Notes: generated by a model from the sequence alone, not told the origin. 64,000 nucleotides of DNA from Porticoccaceae bacterium (GCA_024639885.1 JAHEGD010000014.1:5754-69753); one strand, 5' to 3'; numbered from the stretch's first letter, positions 9,123 through 20,956 are shown. Translations and numbers: made by a program.

Positions 9123-12100
9123 CTACTCTTTTAGCTCGCGGGCGAACACCCGGTCGACTGCCAACTCGATGTCGTCCCACCGGCCGTTGAGGGTGTAGCT
9201 AATGCTAGACAGCCGGTCGAGCTGCTTGGACATCACCACGCTGGTGAGATAGACCCCAGCTGCGGCCGGCAAGCCGCCGACCAGCGCCACAATCCACGGC
9301 AAATTGGTCGCTACCGGTAGGGTTGCCACCAGCTTGCCATCGATGGTCTGCTCGACCAAGTCGAGCTCGGCGGCCAGCGCCATTCTGCCGGACGGCAGCC
9401 GGGCGGTTAGCGGCGGGCTCAGACTGACCCGGCCACTAGTAAACTTGAGGCTGCCATCGAGGCGGTCATAGCTGGGGTTGTCGCCAAACACGTCGGTAAA
9501 ATCAAACTGTAAGCGGCGCAACCAGTTGGCAAAGTTGAATAGGCTCACCGCGCGCAGCGCGGCATCGCCACCGCCGCTGCGGTTGTAGAACTGACCGCGC
9601 CAAAGCTCCAAGGCGAGCTCGCCGGTCAGCTGCCGGCTGTCCACCTGCCACGGGTGGCCGGGCCAGGTTAAGTTGGCCTTAAAGTAGGCTTCACTGCTGT
9701 CGGCAATCGGCTCGCCGCCGAGCAGTTTAAACAGCGCGGCGATATCGCCGGTGGCAAAGCTGCCGGTCAACCGCGTGGTCGGCTCGTCCGCCGCAGTATT
9801 CCACACTAGCTCACTCGGCGGCAGATCGCCCGCGACACTCTGCTGGCCGCCGAGCCGAACCCCCAGCAACTCGCCGCCCAACCGACCAAAAGTGAGCTGG
9901 CCGGGTACCGGGCGCAGATCAAAACTCAGCGAGCCCAACTCGCGCGCGCCATAGCTCAGCGCTTGCACCGAAAAATCGATCGCTGGCAACTCGCTCATAT
10001 CCCAACCCAACAGATCATCGCCTGGTCCGACTGCGCTAAACTCTGGCAGTGCCAACCGGGTCAGCGCCAGACTGATCGGCCCCTCCTCAATCTCGCCGTA
10101 GGGCCAATAGCCTATTCCAGCTAACTGTTCGGCAGTCAACTCAAAGCCGATACCCCCAGACTCAAACTGTCCGCCCAAGTGAAGCTGTTGCGTGCTCAGC
10201 CATGGCTCGTCAAACGTGTCCAGCGCGACAGCAAAGCGAACAGGTAATGGCTCTTGATGGTCTTGCGTAGATCGTCTCAACGGTTTGATAGCAGTAGGCG
10301 GTAGATCTACCCACCACTGCCGCCACGCTCGCCAATCGATAGTCGGCTGGCGAGCCGCCAACAGCAGCTCGCGACCCGCTGGCATTGGCTGACCACTGCC
10401 CACGTTGATCACCCCACGGGCGATCGCGCCCTGCTCTATCAGCAGCTCTGCGGCGACTGGCTGGCTGTTGATCGACAGCTGCTGGCCGCTGGCCGCAAAG
10501 TGGATATCAACACTCAGCGGCTCTACTCTATCGGCCGGCTTAAGCAGCGGTGCCGGTAGCGAGTAGCCCAAGCCGAGCTGATCGCTCTGCAACGTCATCC
10601 GCAGCGGCTGGCTGCCGCCGGCCGGCGGAATGGTCAGCAGGCCAGACAAGTTGGCCGAGCCGGCCACCAGCGCCGACCAGTCGATACCGCTGACATCCGT
10701 CAGCAGCTCGGCATTGAGGACGCTATCGATACTCATCCGCTGGCCGCCGATGTCGCGGTAGAACGCCAGCGTCAGCGGCGCACCCACAGCGCGGCCGACA
10801 ACAGCGTCAGCCACGACACCGGCATCGCGGCTAATGGTCAACTGGCCGGCTAACTGGTCGAGTTCAAGCGCCGGCTGGCCGAGCGCCACCACACCATCGA
10901 CCAAGCCAACATCGATGGTGTAATCCAAACCATCCGGTGCAGCGCCACCGACCGGAATAGTCAGCTCAACGTTGGCGGTAGCCGTACCGCGGTATTGCCA
11001 GCCCAACAGGGCAGACAGCGTCTCGGCCAGTGGCGTATTCGCCAAATAGCGCTGGTAGTCAGCCAGTGCGGCATCGGCTCGGGCGCTGATCGCCAGCTCG
11101 GCAGCACCCGCTGGCAGGGTCAGCTGACCGCCAGTCACGGCCAGGCCGGCACTGGCCAGCTGATCAAACTGCCCCGCCAGTGCGCCGTCGCTGACCAGTA
11201 AGCTCCCCTTGAGCTGCTCTAAGCGCGGCCAGCCGGGAGCAAAGTCGAGCTGGCCGGCCGCCAGCTCGACCGCCACTTGGCTACTCAGTGATAACTGGTC
11301 GGCGCTGTCGCGGTCGCCGCGGACCAGCAGTGCAAACTGGTCGATAGCGGGCTGCAGCAGCGCCCCGCCGAGCCAGCTAGTGAGGCGCTCAGGCAGTGTC
11401 GCCGGCAGATAACTCGGCCAGCTGGCACCGCCCAGATCGCTTGCGGTGATACGCAGCTCCAACAGGCTATCGGCGCTGCTGCCGGCATCCGCCCGCCAAG
11501 AGTAAAAGTCTACTTCGGCGTTGCCGCCGAGCGCGCCGGCCGCCAACCGCTCCCCGGCGATAGCAAACTGCTTAGTGGCCAGCGACCACTCGGCGGTGAT
11601 CAACCCCGCCGCGCTGTCGGCGCCGATGTACTCTTCATAGCTGGGTGCAAACAGAAGCTGCAAGCCGTCGTCGTCGGCCAGCTGTAAGACTGCGCGCTCA
11701 CCGCGCAGCTCTAGCTGGCCGTCGAGCCCACGCACACCGGGTACACCGCGCCAGCGGTCGACACTAAAGTCGCGCAGCTGGGCGCCGACAAAGTAGTCGC
11801 CGGCGGTGCGCCCGACGGTAACTGCGCCCAGTTGGCCGCGCGGATTAAGCGTATCGAGCAAGCCCCGCCACTTGGCCAACAGCAGGCCACTGTCGCTGAG
11901 CAGCTCGACTAAGAGATCGGCTTTGACCTGGTTAAACGCCAGCGCAAAGTCACCGGGCTCAGCCAGTGACAGGCTCAGCGCCATATTGAACGGCTCGATA
12001 GCGCGCTCTGCCCAACTGACATCGACCTGCTGCAAGCGCAGCCCCCAGTCTTGGCCGGGGGTGTACCAGCCGCTGAGCTGGCCGCGCAGCTGGGTCAGCG

Positions 12101-13001
12101 GGTCGAGGTCGCGCGCCCAGTCGAGCGGAATCTGTTCAGCACCCAGTTCGCCGTGCAGCTCAACAACCCCACCCTGCGCCAGCGACAGCCAGAACTCGCC
12201 GGCCAGAGGCACCGACAGGGCAGAGAGCGCCTGCAGGTCGACAAACAGTTCGGGGAACAACGACATTCCAACCGTTGCCAGCGGCGCGGCCAGATCGAGC
12301 TGATCTAGCTGCAGGTAGCCTGTGCCGGTAAAGCTCTCGCGGTCGAGCGGGTCACCACGGCCCTCGGCGACCAACTGCAGCGCTGACTCGCCGCCGCCGG
12401 CAAAGCCCAGCGTCGCCTGTAAGCGGTGGAAATTGCGCTGGTTCTCGATGCGCAGCTGGGTTCCGCGCAGCGAATAGCTGTCGCTCTGCTGCGGTTGCAG
12501 CTGAATATCCAGGTCCAGCAGCTGGACAAAGCGGCTGTAGGCGAGTGGCGCCAGCAGTGCTTTAGGGTTTAGCGGACTGGTACCGCGCGACAGCCCGGCC
12601 AGCCCCCACTGCCCGGGGCCCTCTTCACTGATTACTAGCGCTACCCGCTCCGCCGACAGCTCGCGCCAGACCAGCGAGCGGTGCCAGAGGCTCAGCCAGA
12701 GGTTGAGCTCCAAGCGCAGCCCGGCAACTCGCAGCGGCGCCTGGCCCGCCTGGTCGCGCAGCGTTAGGCTGGCAATTTCAAGCCGCGGGATCGGTCCCTG
12801 CCAGTTGGCCGACAGCGCACCCAGCGCCACCGGCGCGCCGAGCGCATCGCTGAACAGTTGCGCGACTTGGGGGCGCACGTTATCGATCCGGTCGATACTG
12901 CGCTGCGCCGCCAGCAGTGTCACCGCCAACAGCAGCAGTACCGCGGCACCGGTCAGGGTGACAAGGCGCCGGCTGCTGCGAGCAAGTTTTTTAACCACCA
13001 T
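9123..13001 (-). CDS. yhdP: YhdP-family intermembrane phospholipid transporter (AsmA-like)
   Basis: Very large envelope protein of 1292 residues with one N-terminal membrane segment (about 15-32) and a long periplasmic beta-rich body containing DUF3971 and AsmA-like C-terminal regions. E. coli YhdP (1266 residues) is one of three redundant AsmA-like bridges that move phospholipid to the outer membrane. The motif DNVRPQVAQLFSDALGAPVALGALSANWQG near residue 37 is the characteristic start of the soluble part. It is the last gene of mreB-mreC-mreD-maf-rng-yhdP and begins three bases after the rng stop. Confidence 0.93.
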   Translation of the reverse strand: MVVKKLARSSRRLVTLTGAAVLLLLAVTLLAAQRSIDRIDNVRPQVAQLFSDALGAPVALGALSANWQGPIPRLEIASLTLRDQAGQAPLRVAGLRLELNLWLSLWHRSLVWRELSAERVALVISEEGPGQWGLAGLSRGTSPLNPKALLAPLAYSRFVQLLDLDIQLQPQQSDSYSLRGTQLRIENQRNFHRLQATLGFAGGGESALQLVAEGRGDPLDRESFTGTGYLQLDQLDLAAPLATVGMSLFPELFVDLQALSALSVPLAGEFWLSLAQGGVVELHGELGAEQIPLDWARDLDPLTQLRGQLSGWYTPGQDWGLRLQQVDVSWAERAIEPFNMALSLSLAEPGDFALAFNQVKADLLVELLSDSGLLLAKWRGLLDTLNPRGQLGAVTVGRTAGDYFVGAQLRDFSVDRWRGVPGVRGLDGQLELRGERAVLQLADDDGLQLLFAPSYEEYIGADSAAGLITAEWSLATKQFAIAGERLAAGALGGNAEVDFYSWRADAGSSADSLLELRITASDLGGASWPSYLPATLPERLTSWLGGALLQPAIDQFALLVRGDRDSADQLSLSSQVAVELAAGQLDFAPGWPRLEQLKGSLLVSDGALAGQFDQLASAGLAVTGGQLTLPAGAAELAISARADAALADYQRYLANTPLAETLSALLGWQYRGTATANVELTIPVGGAAPDGLDYTIDVGLVDGVVALGQPALELDQLAGQLTISRDAGVVADAVVGRAVGAPLTLAFYRDIGGQRMSIDSVLNAELLTDVSGIDWSALVAGSANLSGLLTIPPAGGSQPLRMTLQSDQLGLGYSLPAPLLKPADRVEPLSVDIHFAASGQQLSINSQPVAAELLIEQGAIARGVINVGSGQPMPAGRELLLAARQPTIDWRAWRQWWVDLPPTAIKPLRRSTQDHQEPLPVRFAVALDTFDEPWLSTQQLHLGGQFESGGIGFELTAEQLAGIGYWPYGEIEEGPISLALTRLALPEFSAVGPGDDLLGWDMSELPAIDFSVQALSYGARELGSLSFDLRPVPGQLTFGRLGGELLGVRLGGQQSVAGDLPPSELVWNTAADEPTTRLTGSFATGDIAALFKLLGGEPIADSSEAYFKANLTWPGHPWQVDSRQLTGELALELWRGQFYNRSGGGDAALRAVSLFNFANWLRRLQFDFTDVFGDNPSYDRLDGSLKFTSGRVSLSPPLTARLPSGRMALAAELDLVEQTIDGKLVATLPVATNLPWIVALVGGLPAAAGVYLTSVVMSKQLDRLSSISYTLNGRWDDIELAVDRVFARELKE

Positions 13002-13004
13002 GGG

Positions 13005-14465
13005 CTATACCGGAATGATGTCGAATTGCTCTTGAGAGTAGATGCTTTCTACTCTGAATTCGATACTGCGGTCGATGAATAGTTCAAGGTCGGAGACCTG
13101 CGCCGAATCCTCGTCGAGCAGCCGGTCGATCACCACCGAGGAGGCCAGCACCCTAAATGCCTTGCTCTCATAGGCGCGCGCTAGCCGCAGCACATCGCGC
13201 AACACCTCGTAGCTGACCGTCTGGGCCGACTTCACCGCACCGCGGCCGCTGCAAGTGGGGCAGGGCTCACAGAGCACATGCTGCAAGCTCAAGCTAGTGC
13301 GTTTGCGGGTCAGCTGTACCAAGCCAAGCTCGGTGACCCCCGAGAAGGTGGTCTTGACCCGATCGCGCTCGAGCCCCTTCTCCAGCGTGCGCAGTACCTG
13401 CCGCTGGTGCTCGGCGTCCTGCATATCGATAAAGTCGACGATGATAATACCGCCGAGGTTGCGCATACGCAGCTGCCGAGCGATCGCCGCCGCCGCTTCA
13501 AGGTTGGTTTTAAATACCGTCTCAGCAAGCGTGTGGTGACCGACGAAGCCACCGGTGTTGACATCGATGGTGGTCATCGCTTCGGTCTGGTCGACCACCA
13601 GGTAGCCGCCCGACTTTAAATCCACGCGCCGCTGCAGCGCGCGGGCGATCTCCTCCTCTACACCGTGCAGATAAAACAGCGGCCGCTCGCCGGGGTAGTG
13701 CTCTAGCAGCTCGGCGATCTCGGGGCTAAACTTAGCGGAAAACTCGCGCAGCAGCTCGTAGACCTCACGGGAGTCGACCAGAATGCGCTCGACCATCGGC
13801 CCGGCCATATCGCGCAGCACCCGCTTGTAGAGCGGCAGGTCGCCATGCACACAAGCCGGCGCCACGTGGCTAGCGGTGGCCGAGCGTAGGTGGCCCCAGA
13901 GCCGGCTCAAAAACGCCAAGTCGGCGCTGATCTCATCGCCACTGACCCCCTCGGCGGCGGTGCGCAGAATAAATCCGCGCGGTCGCTCTGGTTCGGGCAG
14001 CGCAGCCAGCCCCGCCGCCAGCAGGCCGCGCAGTCGCTCGCGCTCGGCCTCGTCCTCGATGCGCTGCGAGATACCAATATGGTCGCTGTCGGCCATCGAC
14101 ACCAGATAGCGCGAAGAGACCGACAGCTTGGCGGTCAACCGCGCCCCCTTGGCGGCGATCGGGTCTTTGAGCACCTGCACCAACAGCTCGGCACCGTCGC
14201 GCAACTCGCGGCGGATATCGCGACTGCCGACCGGCTCGGCCGAGATCAGGTCGTCGACGTGCAGAAACCCGGCGCGCTCAATGCCAATATCGACAAAAGC
14301 GGCTTGCATACCCGGTAGCACCCGCACCACTCGGCCCTTGTAAATATTGCCGACCAGGCCGCGCTGTTCGTTGCGCTCGATCTCGATCTCTTGCGGCACG
14401 CCGTTCTCGACCAATGCAACGCGGGTCTCTACCGGTGTCACGTTAATCAATATCTCGCGGCTCAT
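13005..14465 (-). CDS. rng: Ribonuclease G
   Basis: Endoribonuclease of the RNase E/G family acting on 16S rRNA 5' maturation and some mRNAs. The 486-residue protein has the S1 RNA-binding domain near the start (GNIYKGRVVRVLPGMQAAFVDIG from about 41), the metal-binding segments TTIDVNTGGFVG and IIIVDFIDMQD, and the zinc-link Cys motif CEPCPTCSGRG. There is no RNase E-like scaffold extension. The ATG overlaps the maf stop by four bases. Confidence 0.96.
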   Translation of the reverse strand: MSREILINVTPVETRVALVENGVPQEIEIERNEQRGLVGNIYKGRVVRVLPGMQAAFVDIGIERAGFLHVDDLISAEPVGSRDIRRELRDGAELLVQVLKDPIAAKGARLTAKLSVSSRYLVSMADSDHIGISQRIEDEAERERLRGLLAAGLAALPEPERPRGFILRTAAEGVSGDEISADLAFLSRLWGHLRSATASHVAPACVHGDLPLYKRVLRDMAGPMVERILVDSREVYELLREFSAKFSPEIAELLEHYPGERPLFYLHGVEEEIARALQRRVDLKSGGYLVVDQTEAMTTIDVNTGGFVGHHTLAETVFKTNLEAAAAIARQLRMRNLGGIIIVDFIDMQDAEHQRQVLRTLEKGLERDRVKTTFSGVTELGLVQLTRKRTSLSLQHVLCEPCPTCSGRGAVKSAQTVSYEVLRDVLRLARAYESKAFRVLASSVVIDRLLDEDSAQVSDLELFIDRSIEFRVESIYSQEQFDIIPV

Positions 14466-15043
14466 GGCGCAGCGCTCCAGTAGCGGATCGAAAACTCGTC
14501 GAGTAGCGCGCAGGTTTCAGCCAGTGGTAGCCCGACTACACCGCTATAACTGCCACTAATCTCGGTGACAAAAGCCGCCGCCGCGCCCTGAATGGCGTAG
14601 CTGCCGGCCTTGTCGAGCGACTCCCCGCAGGCCAGATAGCGCGCTATCTGACCGGCATCCAGCGGTGCAAAATTCACCTCGGTGCTGCTCAGCCGCCACT
14701 GGCGGCGCTCGCCGGCGGCCAGACAGACTGCCGATAGCACCCGGTGGCTGCGCCCGGCCAAGCGCGCCAGCATAGCCTGGGCGTGCTCAAGCGACTCGGG
14801 CTTGCCCAAAATATCGCCGTCGATGGCGATGGTGGTATCGGCCGTCAACAGGGTGCGGCCGCTAAACTGCTCTGCGGCAAGCAGAGATTTTTCTACCGCC
14901 ATCCGCGTCACGTAGGCCTCGGGCTGCTCGCGGGCGGCGACCGACTCGTCCAGCCCTACGCTGGCGATATCAAACGGCACACCAATTTGGCTCAGTAGCT
15001 GGGCGCGGCGCGGCGAAGCAGAGGCGAGCAGCATCGGTATCAT
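14462..15043 (-). CDS. maf: Maf-family nucleoside triphosphate pyrophosphatase (YhdE type)
   Basis: House-cleaning pyrophosphatase. The LASASPRR motif at the N-terminus is the YhdE (dTTP/UTP) form rather than the YceF form, and the catalytic Asp lies in LLTADTTIAI near 66-75. The 193-residue length is typical. Its start overlaps the mreD stop by one base (TGATG); a second in-frame ATG lies three codons later and may be the one used. It joins the cell-shape genes to rng. Confidence 0.92.
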   Translation of the reverse strand: MIPMLLASASPRRAQLLSQIGVPFDIASVGLDESVAAREQPEAYVTRMAVEKSLLAAEQFSGRTLLTADTTIAIDGDILGKPESLEHAQAMLARLAGRSHRVLSAVCLAAGERRQWRLSSTEVNFAPLDAGQIARYLACGESLDKAGSYAIQGAAAAFVTEISGSYSGVVGLPLAETCALLDEFSIRYWSAAP

Positions 15044-15519
15044 CAGCGGATCTCCCCAGAGTCGTAGAGTGGCTCAAGAAGCAGCGTAATCAGTGGCCAC
15101 AGCAGGCCGCCGATCAACGCCCCAACCAGCGCCGGTAGCAGCGCCAATTGGGCACCATCCAGATCCATCCAGCCAACCTGAATAAGGCTAACTAGTGCCG
15201 CCAGCACCGCCACGATGAGTGATTGCTGAACTAGCGTGGGGCTGAGCACCGAACGATTGATCGCCAGCAACAAATAGGCAGCGAGGGCGAAGCTCAGCAG
15301 CTGTTGGCCTATCCAGTTGCCGTAAACCAAGTCTGCTAGCAGCCCCAAACTCGCAACACACCCAATCCCACAGTGGCTAGGATGACGGCTCACCCAAAAC
15401 AACGCGACCAGCAGTAAATAGTGCGGCTGGTAGGACGACCATACAAACCCCACCGGCATCAGGTGCAGCAGGACCGCCGCGACGACGCTCAGCGGCAGCG
15501 CCACCGATAAACCGAACAC
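15043..15519 (-). CDS. mreD: Rod shape-determining protein MreD
   Basis: Inner-membrane component of the elongasome. The 158-residue protein is almost entirely hydrophobic, with about five membrane segments, and has the family signature around PHYLLLVALFW and LLADLVYGNWIGQ. It begins with a GTG that overlaps the last base of the mreC TAG (TAGTG) and ends overlapping maf. Position and topology support the call more strongly than sequence, which is weakly conserved in MreD. Confidence 0.92.
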   Translation of the reverse strand: MFGLSVALPLSVVAAVLLHLMPVGFVWSSYQPHYLLLVALFWVSRHPSHCGIGCVASLGLLADLVYGNWIGQQLLSFALAAYLLLAINRSVLSPTLVQQSLIVAVLAALVSLIQVGWMDLDGAQLALLPALVGALIGGLLWPLITLLLEPLYDSGEIR

Positions 15520-16319
15520 TAGCGCAACACCGCGGCAGCGCCACTGCTGTCCCGGAACAGCAGCAACAGGTAGTGGCTGCGATCTATCGAGGCGGCAGGG
15601 CGCACTTCTACCTCCAAAAACGGCCGGCCAGTAACCCGCTCAATCGACACCACCCGGCCAACCGGATAGCCGGCCGGAAAACGCTCGCCCAACCCCGAGC
15701 TCACCAGCTCATCGCCGACCACTATATCGGTGGTGGTGGAGAGAAACCGCAACCGCAAGCGGTTTTTATCCCCGCTACCCTCAGCCACCGAACGCACACC
15801 ATTGCGCAAGCTGCGCACCGGCAGTGCGTGGCTGATATCGGTGATTGCCAATACGGTGCTGGTGCTCTCGCTAACCTCGAGCACCTGGCCAACTAGGCCA
15901 TCGGCATCGATCACCGGCTGGCCAGCCGTCACCCTGTCTTGGCTGCCTCGGTTAATGGTCAGGACATGCCGGTAGGGGTTGGGGGAGAGACCTACCACCT
16001 CGCTGACCATCAAGCTGTCCGAGAGCACCTCGGTAGCATTGAACAGTGCGCGCAAACGCGAGTTCTCCGCCGCCAGCTCGACCCCCTGCTGGAGTTTACC
16101 GCGGTAAATAAGCAACTCCTGTTCGAGCTGCTGCACTTGTCGCTCGAGTGACTCGCGCGGCTGCAACTGGCCCTCGCCCCAGCGCGCCGTCTCGGCAGGC
16201 AGATTGGCCAGCCAGCCAAGTGGCGCCAGCAGCGCGCCGACACCGGTTTTAATTGGCCCCAAGAGCGATGTATTGCGGTCGATCAACAGCAACGCGGCCG
16301 CCACAACCCCGGCCACCAA
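15519..16319 (-). CDS. mreC: Rod shape-determining protein MreC (start uncertain)
   Basis: Bitopic protein linking MreB to the periplasmic wall machinery. Visible parts are one membrane segment at the very start, a coiled coil rich in Glu/Gln/Leu (about residues 50-80, ESLERQVQQLEQELL) and the paired beta-barrel domain (SPNPYRHVLTINRGS through FLEVEVRPAAS). The coordinates use the most upstream conventional start, a TTG at 16319, but that places the start inside the membrane helix. The frame stays open to a stop at 16368-16370, adding up to 16 residues rich in Ser and Arg. The only near-cognate codon with a good ribosome binding site is an ATC at 16364-16362 (GAGGTGA three bases upstream). 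Confidence 0.92.
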   Translation of the reverse strand: MVAGVVAAALLLIDRNTSLLGPIKTGVGALLAPLGWLANLPAETARWGEGQLQPRESLERQVQQLEQELLIYRGKLQQGVELAAENSRLRALFNATEVLSDSLMVSEVVGLSPNPYRHVLTINRGSQDRVTAGQPVIDADGLVGQVLEVSESTSTVLAITDISHALPVRSLRNGVRSVAEGSGDKNRLRLRFLSTTTDIVVGDELVSSGLGERFPAGYPVGRVVSIERVTGRPFLEVEVRPAASIDRSHYLLLLFRDSSGAAAVLR

Positions 16320-16443
16320 TAGTCGCCGCAGTAATGTCGCCGTCGAAGATGAATCCGATCTGATAAGTCACCTCAAAGAGTGGAGCCGCATGGAACCGCC
16401 GCCGGCCCAGACGGCTGCGCGCCAACCGAAGCAGGACCGCCGA

Positions 16444-17544
<1,101 letters not shown>

Positions 17545-17705
17545 TTAAATCTATCAGCCAGCGGCGCTAACAGCAAGCAATCACTGACAATTTTGTCCTT
17601 TTTAAACGCCTGCCGATTACCTTCGCGGCACCATTTGTGGTAATTTAGCCGCCCTGATTTTAACCGCGCGCCAGCGCCCAACCGTCGCAACCCACCGGGA
17701 ACCTT

Positions 17706-17987
17706 ATGGACCACGAGCAGCTGCAAAAACTCGCCACCCTCTCGCGCCTTACCATCACTGCCGAGCAGCAAGCGCCGCTCGCCACCGAGCTCGACAACGT
17801 GCTGGCACTGGTCGACCAGCTGCAAGCGGCCGACACCGACGGCGTAGCACCGATGGCGCACCCGCTCGCTATCGCCCAACCGCTGCGCAGCGATATCGCC
17901 AGCGCCAGTGCCGACCGCGCCGCTTTCCAGGCGATCGCCCCGGCCACCGAGGCTGGGCTCTATCTGGTCCCCAAGGTTATCGACTAA
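17706..17987 (+). CDS. gatC: Asp-tRNA(Asn)/Glu-tRNA(Gln) amidotransferase subunit GatC
   Basis: Small subunit that stabilises GatA in the tRNA-dependent amidotransferase. The 93-residue product has the N-terminal pattern LATLSRLTITAEQQAPLATELDNVLALVDQL, the PMAHPL motif and the C-terminal LVPKVID. It is the first gene of gatCAB. Presence of the complete complex implies that Asn-tRNA and/or Gln-tRNA is made by transamidation here; which one cannot be told without the aminoacyl-tRNA synthetase genes. Confidence 0.95.
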   Translation: MDHEQLQKLATLSRLTITAEQQAPLATELDNVLALVDQLQAADTDGVAPMAHPLAIAQPLRSDIASASADRAAFQAIAPATEAGLYLVPKVID

Positions 17988-18023
17988 GCGCCGCCTAGCG
18001 CCCTCTACACAGCGAACTCACCC

Positions 18024-19487
18024 ATGCACAATTTAACCCTTACCCAGAGTCTGGCCGGGCTCGCCGGCGGCGACTTCTCCAGCCGCGAGCTGACCGCGGC
18101 GCTGCTGGCCCGCATCGAGCAGTTTAACCCGCAGCTCAATGCACTGATCACCACCACCGCAGCCAGCGCACTGGAGCAGGCCGAGCGCGCCGACCAGCAG
18201 CGCGCTGCCGGCAGTGCCGGGCCACTGTGCGGGGTGCCGATCGTCCACAAGGACATCTTTTGCACCGACGGTGTACGCACCTCGGCTGGCTCCAAGATGC
18301 TCGACAATTTTATACCGCCCTACGACGCCACTGTGGTCGAGCGGCTCAACGCCGCTGGTGCCGTGGTGCTGGGCAAAGCCAACATGGATGAGTTTGCGAT
18401 GGGCTCGTCCAACGAGACCAGCTACTACGGTGCGGTGCAAAACCCGTGGGCGCGCGACTGTGTCGCCGGCGGCTCGTCGGGCGGCTCTGCGGCTGCAGTC
18501 GCTGCGCGGCTGGTAGCGGCGGCGACCGCCACCGACACCGGCGGCTCAATCCGCCAGCCGGCTGCGCTGTGCGGCATTACCGGACTCAAACCGACCTACG
18601 GGCGGATATCGCGCTGGGGGATGATCGCTTACGCCTCCAGCCTCGACCAAGCCGGGCCGATGGCGCGCAGCGCCGAGGACTGTGCGGCGCTGCTGCAGGT
18701 CATGGCCGGCCACGACGACAGAGACTCCACCTGCGCCGACAACGCCGTGCCCGACTACCTCGCCGCACTGGCGGCGCGCCAAGATTTAACCGGGCTAAAA
18801 ATAGGCGTGCCCAGCCAGTACTTTGGCAGCGGCTTAGACAGCGCGGTCGAGCAAGCGGTGCGCGACGCGCTCGCCGTCTACGAGTCACTCGGCGCCAAGC
18901 TGGTCGAGATCGAACTGCCCAACAGCGCACTGGCGATCCCCGCCTACTATGTGATCGCACCGGCCGAGGCGTCGGCCAACCTATCGCGGTTTGATGGGGT
19001 GCGCTACGGCCACCGCTGCGACAACCCGCAAGATTTAGAGGATCTCTATCGCCGCAGCCGCAGCGAAGGGTTTGGCGATGAAGTCAAACGGCGCATCATG
19101 ATCGGCAGCTATGCGCTGTCGGCCGGCTACTACGACGCTTACTACCGCAAGGCCCAGCAGGTCCGCCAGCTGATTAAACAAGACTACGATGCCGCCTTCG
19201 CTCAGGTCGATGTGATCGCCGGCCCAACCACCCCCAACACGGCGTGGGCGATCGGCGAGAAATCGAACGACCCGGTCTCTATGTACCTTGAGGACATCTA
19301 CACCATCGCCACCAACTTGGCCGGGCTACCCGGTCTATCGCTGCCGTGCGGGTTTGCCCAAGGCAAACCGGTCGGGCTGCAGCTGACCGGCCGCCACTTT
19401 GACGAGGCGACCCTGCTACAAGCCGCCCACCTCTACCAACTCAACAGCGACTGGCACCAGCGCTGCCCCGAGGAGTTCTGCCAATGA
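18024..19487 (+). CDS. gatA: Aspartyl/glutamyl-tRNA amidotransferase subunit A (GatA)
   Basis: Amidase subunit that releases ammonia from glutamine. The 487-residue protein has the amidase-signature triad: Lys in VHKDIF (about residue 77), the first Ser in [13 protein letters not shown] and the nucleophilic Ser in [13 protein letters not shown] (about 174-175). It also has the GatA C-terminal motif [10 protein letters not shown]. Its stop overlaps gatB by four bases (ATGA). Confidence 0.97.
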   Translation: MHNLTLTQSLAGLAGGDFSSRELTAALLARIEQFNPQLNALITTTAASALEQAERADQQRAAGSAGPLCGVPIVHKDIFCTDGVRTSAGSKMLDNFIPPYDATVVERLNAAGAVVLGKANMDEFAMGSSNETSYYGAVQNPWARDCVAGGSSGGSAAAVAARLVAAATATDTGGSIRQPAALCGITGLKPTYGRISRWGMIAYASSLDQAGPMARSAEDCAALLQVMAGHDDRDSTCADNAVPDYLAALAARQDLTGLKIGVPSQYFGSGLDSAVEQAVRDALAVYESLGAKLVEIELPNSALAIPAYYVIAPAEASANLSRFDGVRYGHRCDNPQDLEDLYRRSRSEGFGDEVKRRIMIGSYALSAGYYDAYYRKAQQVRQLIKQDYDAAFAQVDVIAGPTTPNTAWAIGEKSNDPVSMYLEDIYTIATNLAGLPGLSLPCGFAQGKPVGLQLTGRHFDEATLLQAAHLYQLNSDWHQRCPEEFCQ

Positions 19488-20938
19488 GCAACTGGGAGAC
19501 CGTGATCGGCCTAGAGGTGCATGTTCAACTGGCCACCAACAGTAAAATTTTCTCCGCCTCAAGCACCGCGTTTGGTGCCGAGCCGAACACCCAAGCCAGC
19601 GCGATCGACCTGGCGATGCCCGGCACCCTGCCGGTACTCAACCGCGCAGCGGTAGAGTACGCGGTGATGTTTGGCCTGGCGATCGACGCCGAGATCGGCA
19701 TGACCTCGGTCTTTGAGCGCAAAAACTACTTCTACCCCGACCTACCCAAGGGCTACCAGACCACCCAGCTCGACAAGCCGATCGTCGGCCCAGGCAAAGT
19801 CGAGATCGAGCTTGCCGACGGCAGCAAAAAGAGTGTGCGCATTCACCACGCCCACCTCGAAGAGGACGCCGGCAAATCACTCCATGAAGATTTCCACGGC
19901 ATGTCGGGGATCGACCTCAACCGCGCCGGTACGCCGCTGATCGAGATCGTCTCTGAGCCGGATATGCGCAGCGCCGAAGAGGCGGTGGCATTTGCCCGCA
20001 AGCTGCACAGTATCGTCACCTCTATCGGCATCTGCGACGGCAAGATGGCGCAGGGTTCGATGCGTTTTGACGTCAACATCTCGGTGCGGCCGCGCGGCAG
20101 CGATATCCTCGGCACCCGCACTGAGACCAAGAACCTCAACTCGTTTAAGTTTATGCAGGACGCCATCGCGCTCGAAGTTGAGCGCCAGATCGACCTGCTT
20201 GAAGAGGGCGGCACGGTCACCCAAGAGACCCGCCTCTACAACGGCGAGACCCGCGTGGCGCGCTCCATGCGCAGCAAGGAAGAGGCCAACGACTACCGCT
20301 ATTTCCCCTGCCCAGACCTGCTACCGGTGGTGTTAAGCGAAGTAACTGTGGAGCGGCTGCGCAGCGAGCTGCCAGAGCTGCCCGACGCCCGCACCGCGCG
20401 GCTGGCCAGCCGTTACGCTCTCAGCGACTACGACGCCGCCCAGCTCGGCAGCGACCGCGCCACCGCCAACTATTTTGAAGCGGTGGCCGCCAACGCCGAC
20501 CCGAAGCTGGCCGCCAACTGGATGGCTGGCGAGCTCGCTGCGCAGCTCAACAGTGCCGAGCTGACTATCGAGCAGAGCCCAATCAGTGCCGAACAGCTGG
20601 CTGCGCTGCTGCAGCGCATCAGCGACAACACGCTGTCCAGCAAGATGGCGCGCGAGGTATTCGCCGCGCTGTGGGCTGGCGAGACCGATGTCGACGCCAT
20701 TATTGACCAGCGCGGGCTGCGCCAAGTGAGCGATAGCGGCGCACTGGCTGGCATGGTGGCCGAGGTGTTGGCCGCCAACGCCGCCATGGTCGCCGACTAT
20801 CTCGGCACGCCCGAAGAGAAGCGCAAGAAAAAGCTCGGCGGCTTTATGGGCCAGATCATGAAGGCCTCCAAAGGCCAGGCCAACCCGCAGCAAGTAAACC
20901 AAATACTACTCGAGCAGCTGCAGGCGCTCGACGTATAG
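19484..20938 (+). CDS. gatB: Aspartyl/glutamyl-tRNA amidotransferase subunit B (GatB)
   Basis: Subunit that binds tRNA and carries the kinase-like site activating the misacylated residue. The 484-residue protein begins [13 protein letters not shown] and contains the [13 protein letters not shown] and HLEEDAGKS motifs of the catalytic cradle, [10 protein letters not shown], and a YqeY-like C-terminal tail domain (from about 330). Full length and intact. Translationally coupled to gatA. Confidence 0.97.
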   Translation: MSNWETVIGLEVHVQLATNSKIFSASSTAFGAEPNTQASAIDLAMPGTLPVLNRAAVEYAVMFGLAIDAEIGMTSVFERKNYFYPDLPKGYQTTQLDKPIVGPGKVEIELADGSKKSVRIHHAHLEEDAGKSLHEDFHGMSGIDLNRAGTPLIEIVSEPDMRSAEEAVAFARKLHSIVTSIGICDGKMAQGSMRFDVNISVRPRGSDILGTRTETKNLNSFKFMQDAIALEVERQIDLLEEGGTVTQETRLYNGETRVARSMRSKEEANDYRYFPCPDLLPVVLSEVTVERLRSELPELPDARTARLASRYALSDYDAAQLGSDRATANYFEAVAANADPKLAANWMAGELAAQLNSAELTIEQSPISAEQLAALLQRISDNTLSSKMAREVFAALWAGETDVDAIIDQRGLRQVSDSGALAGMVAEVLAANAAMVADYLGTPEEKRKKKLGGFMGQIMKASKGQANPQQVNQILLEQLQALDV

Positions 20939-20956
20939 ACCAAAGGACACCAAGCC

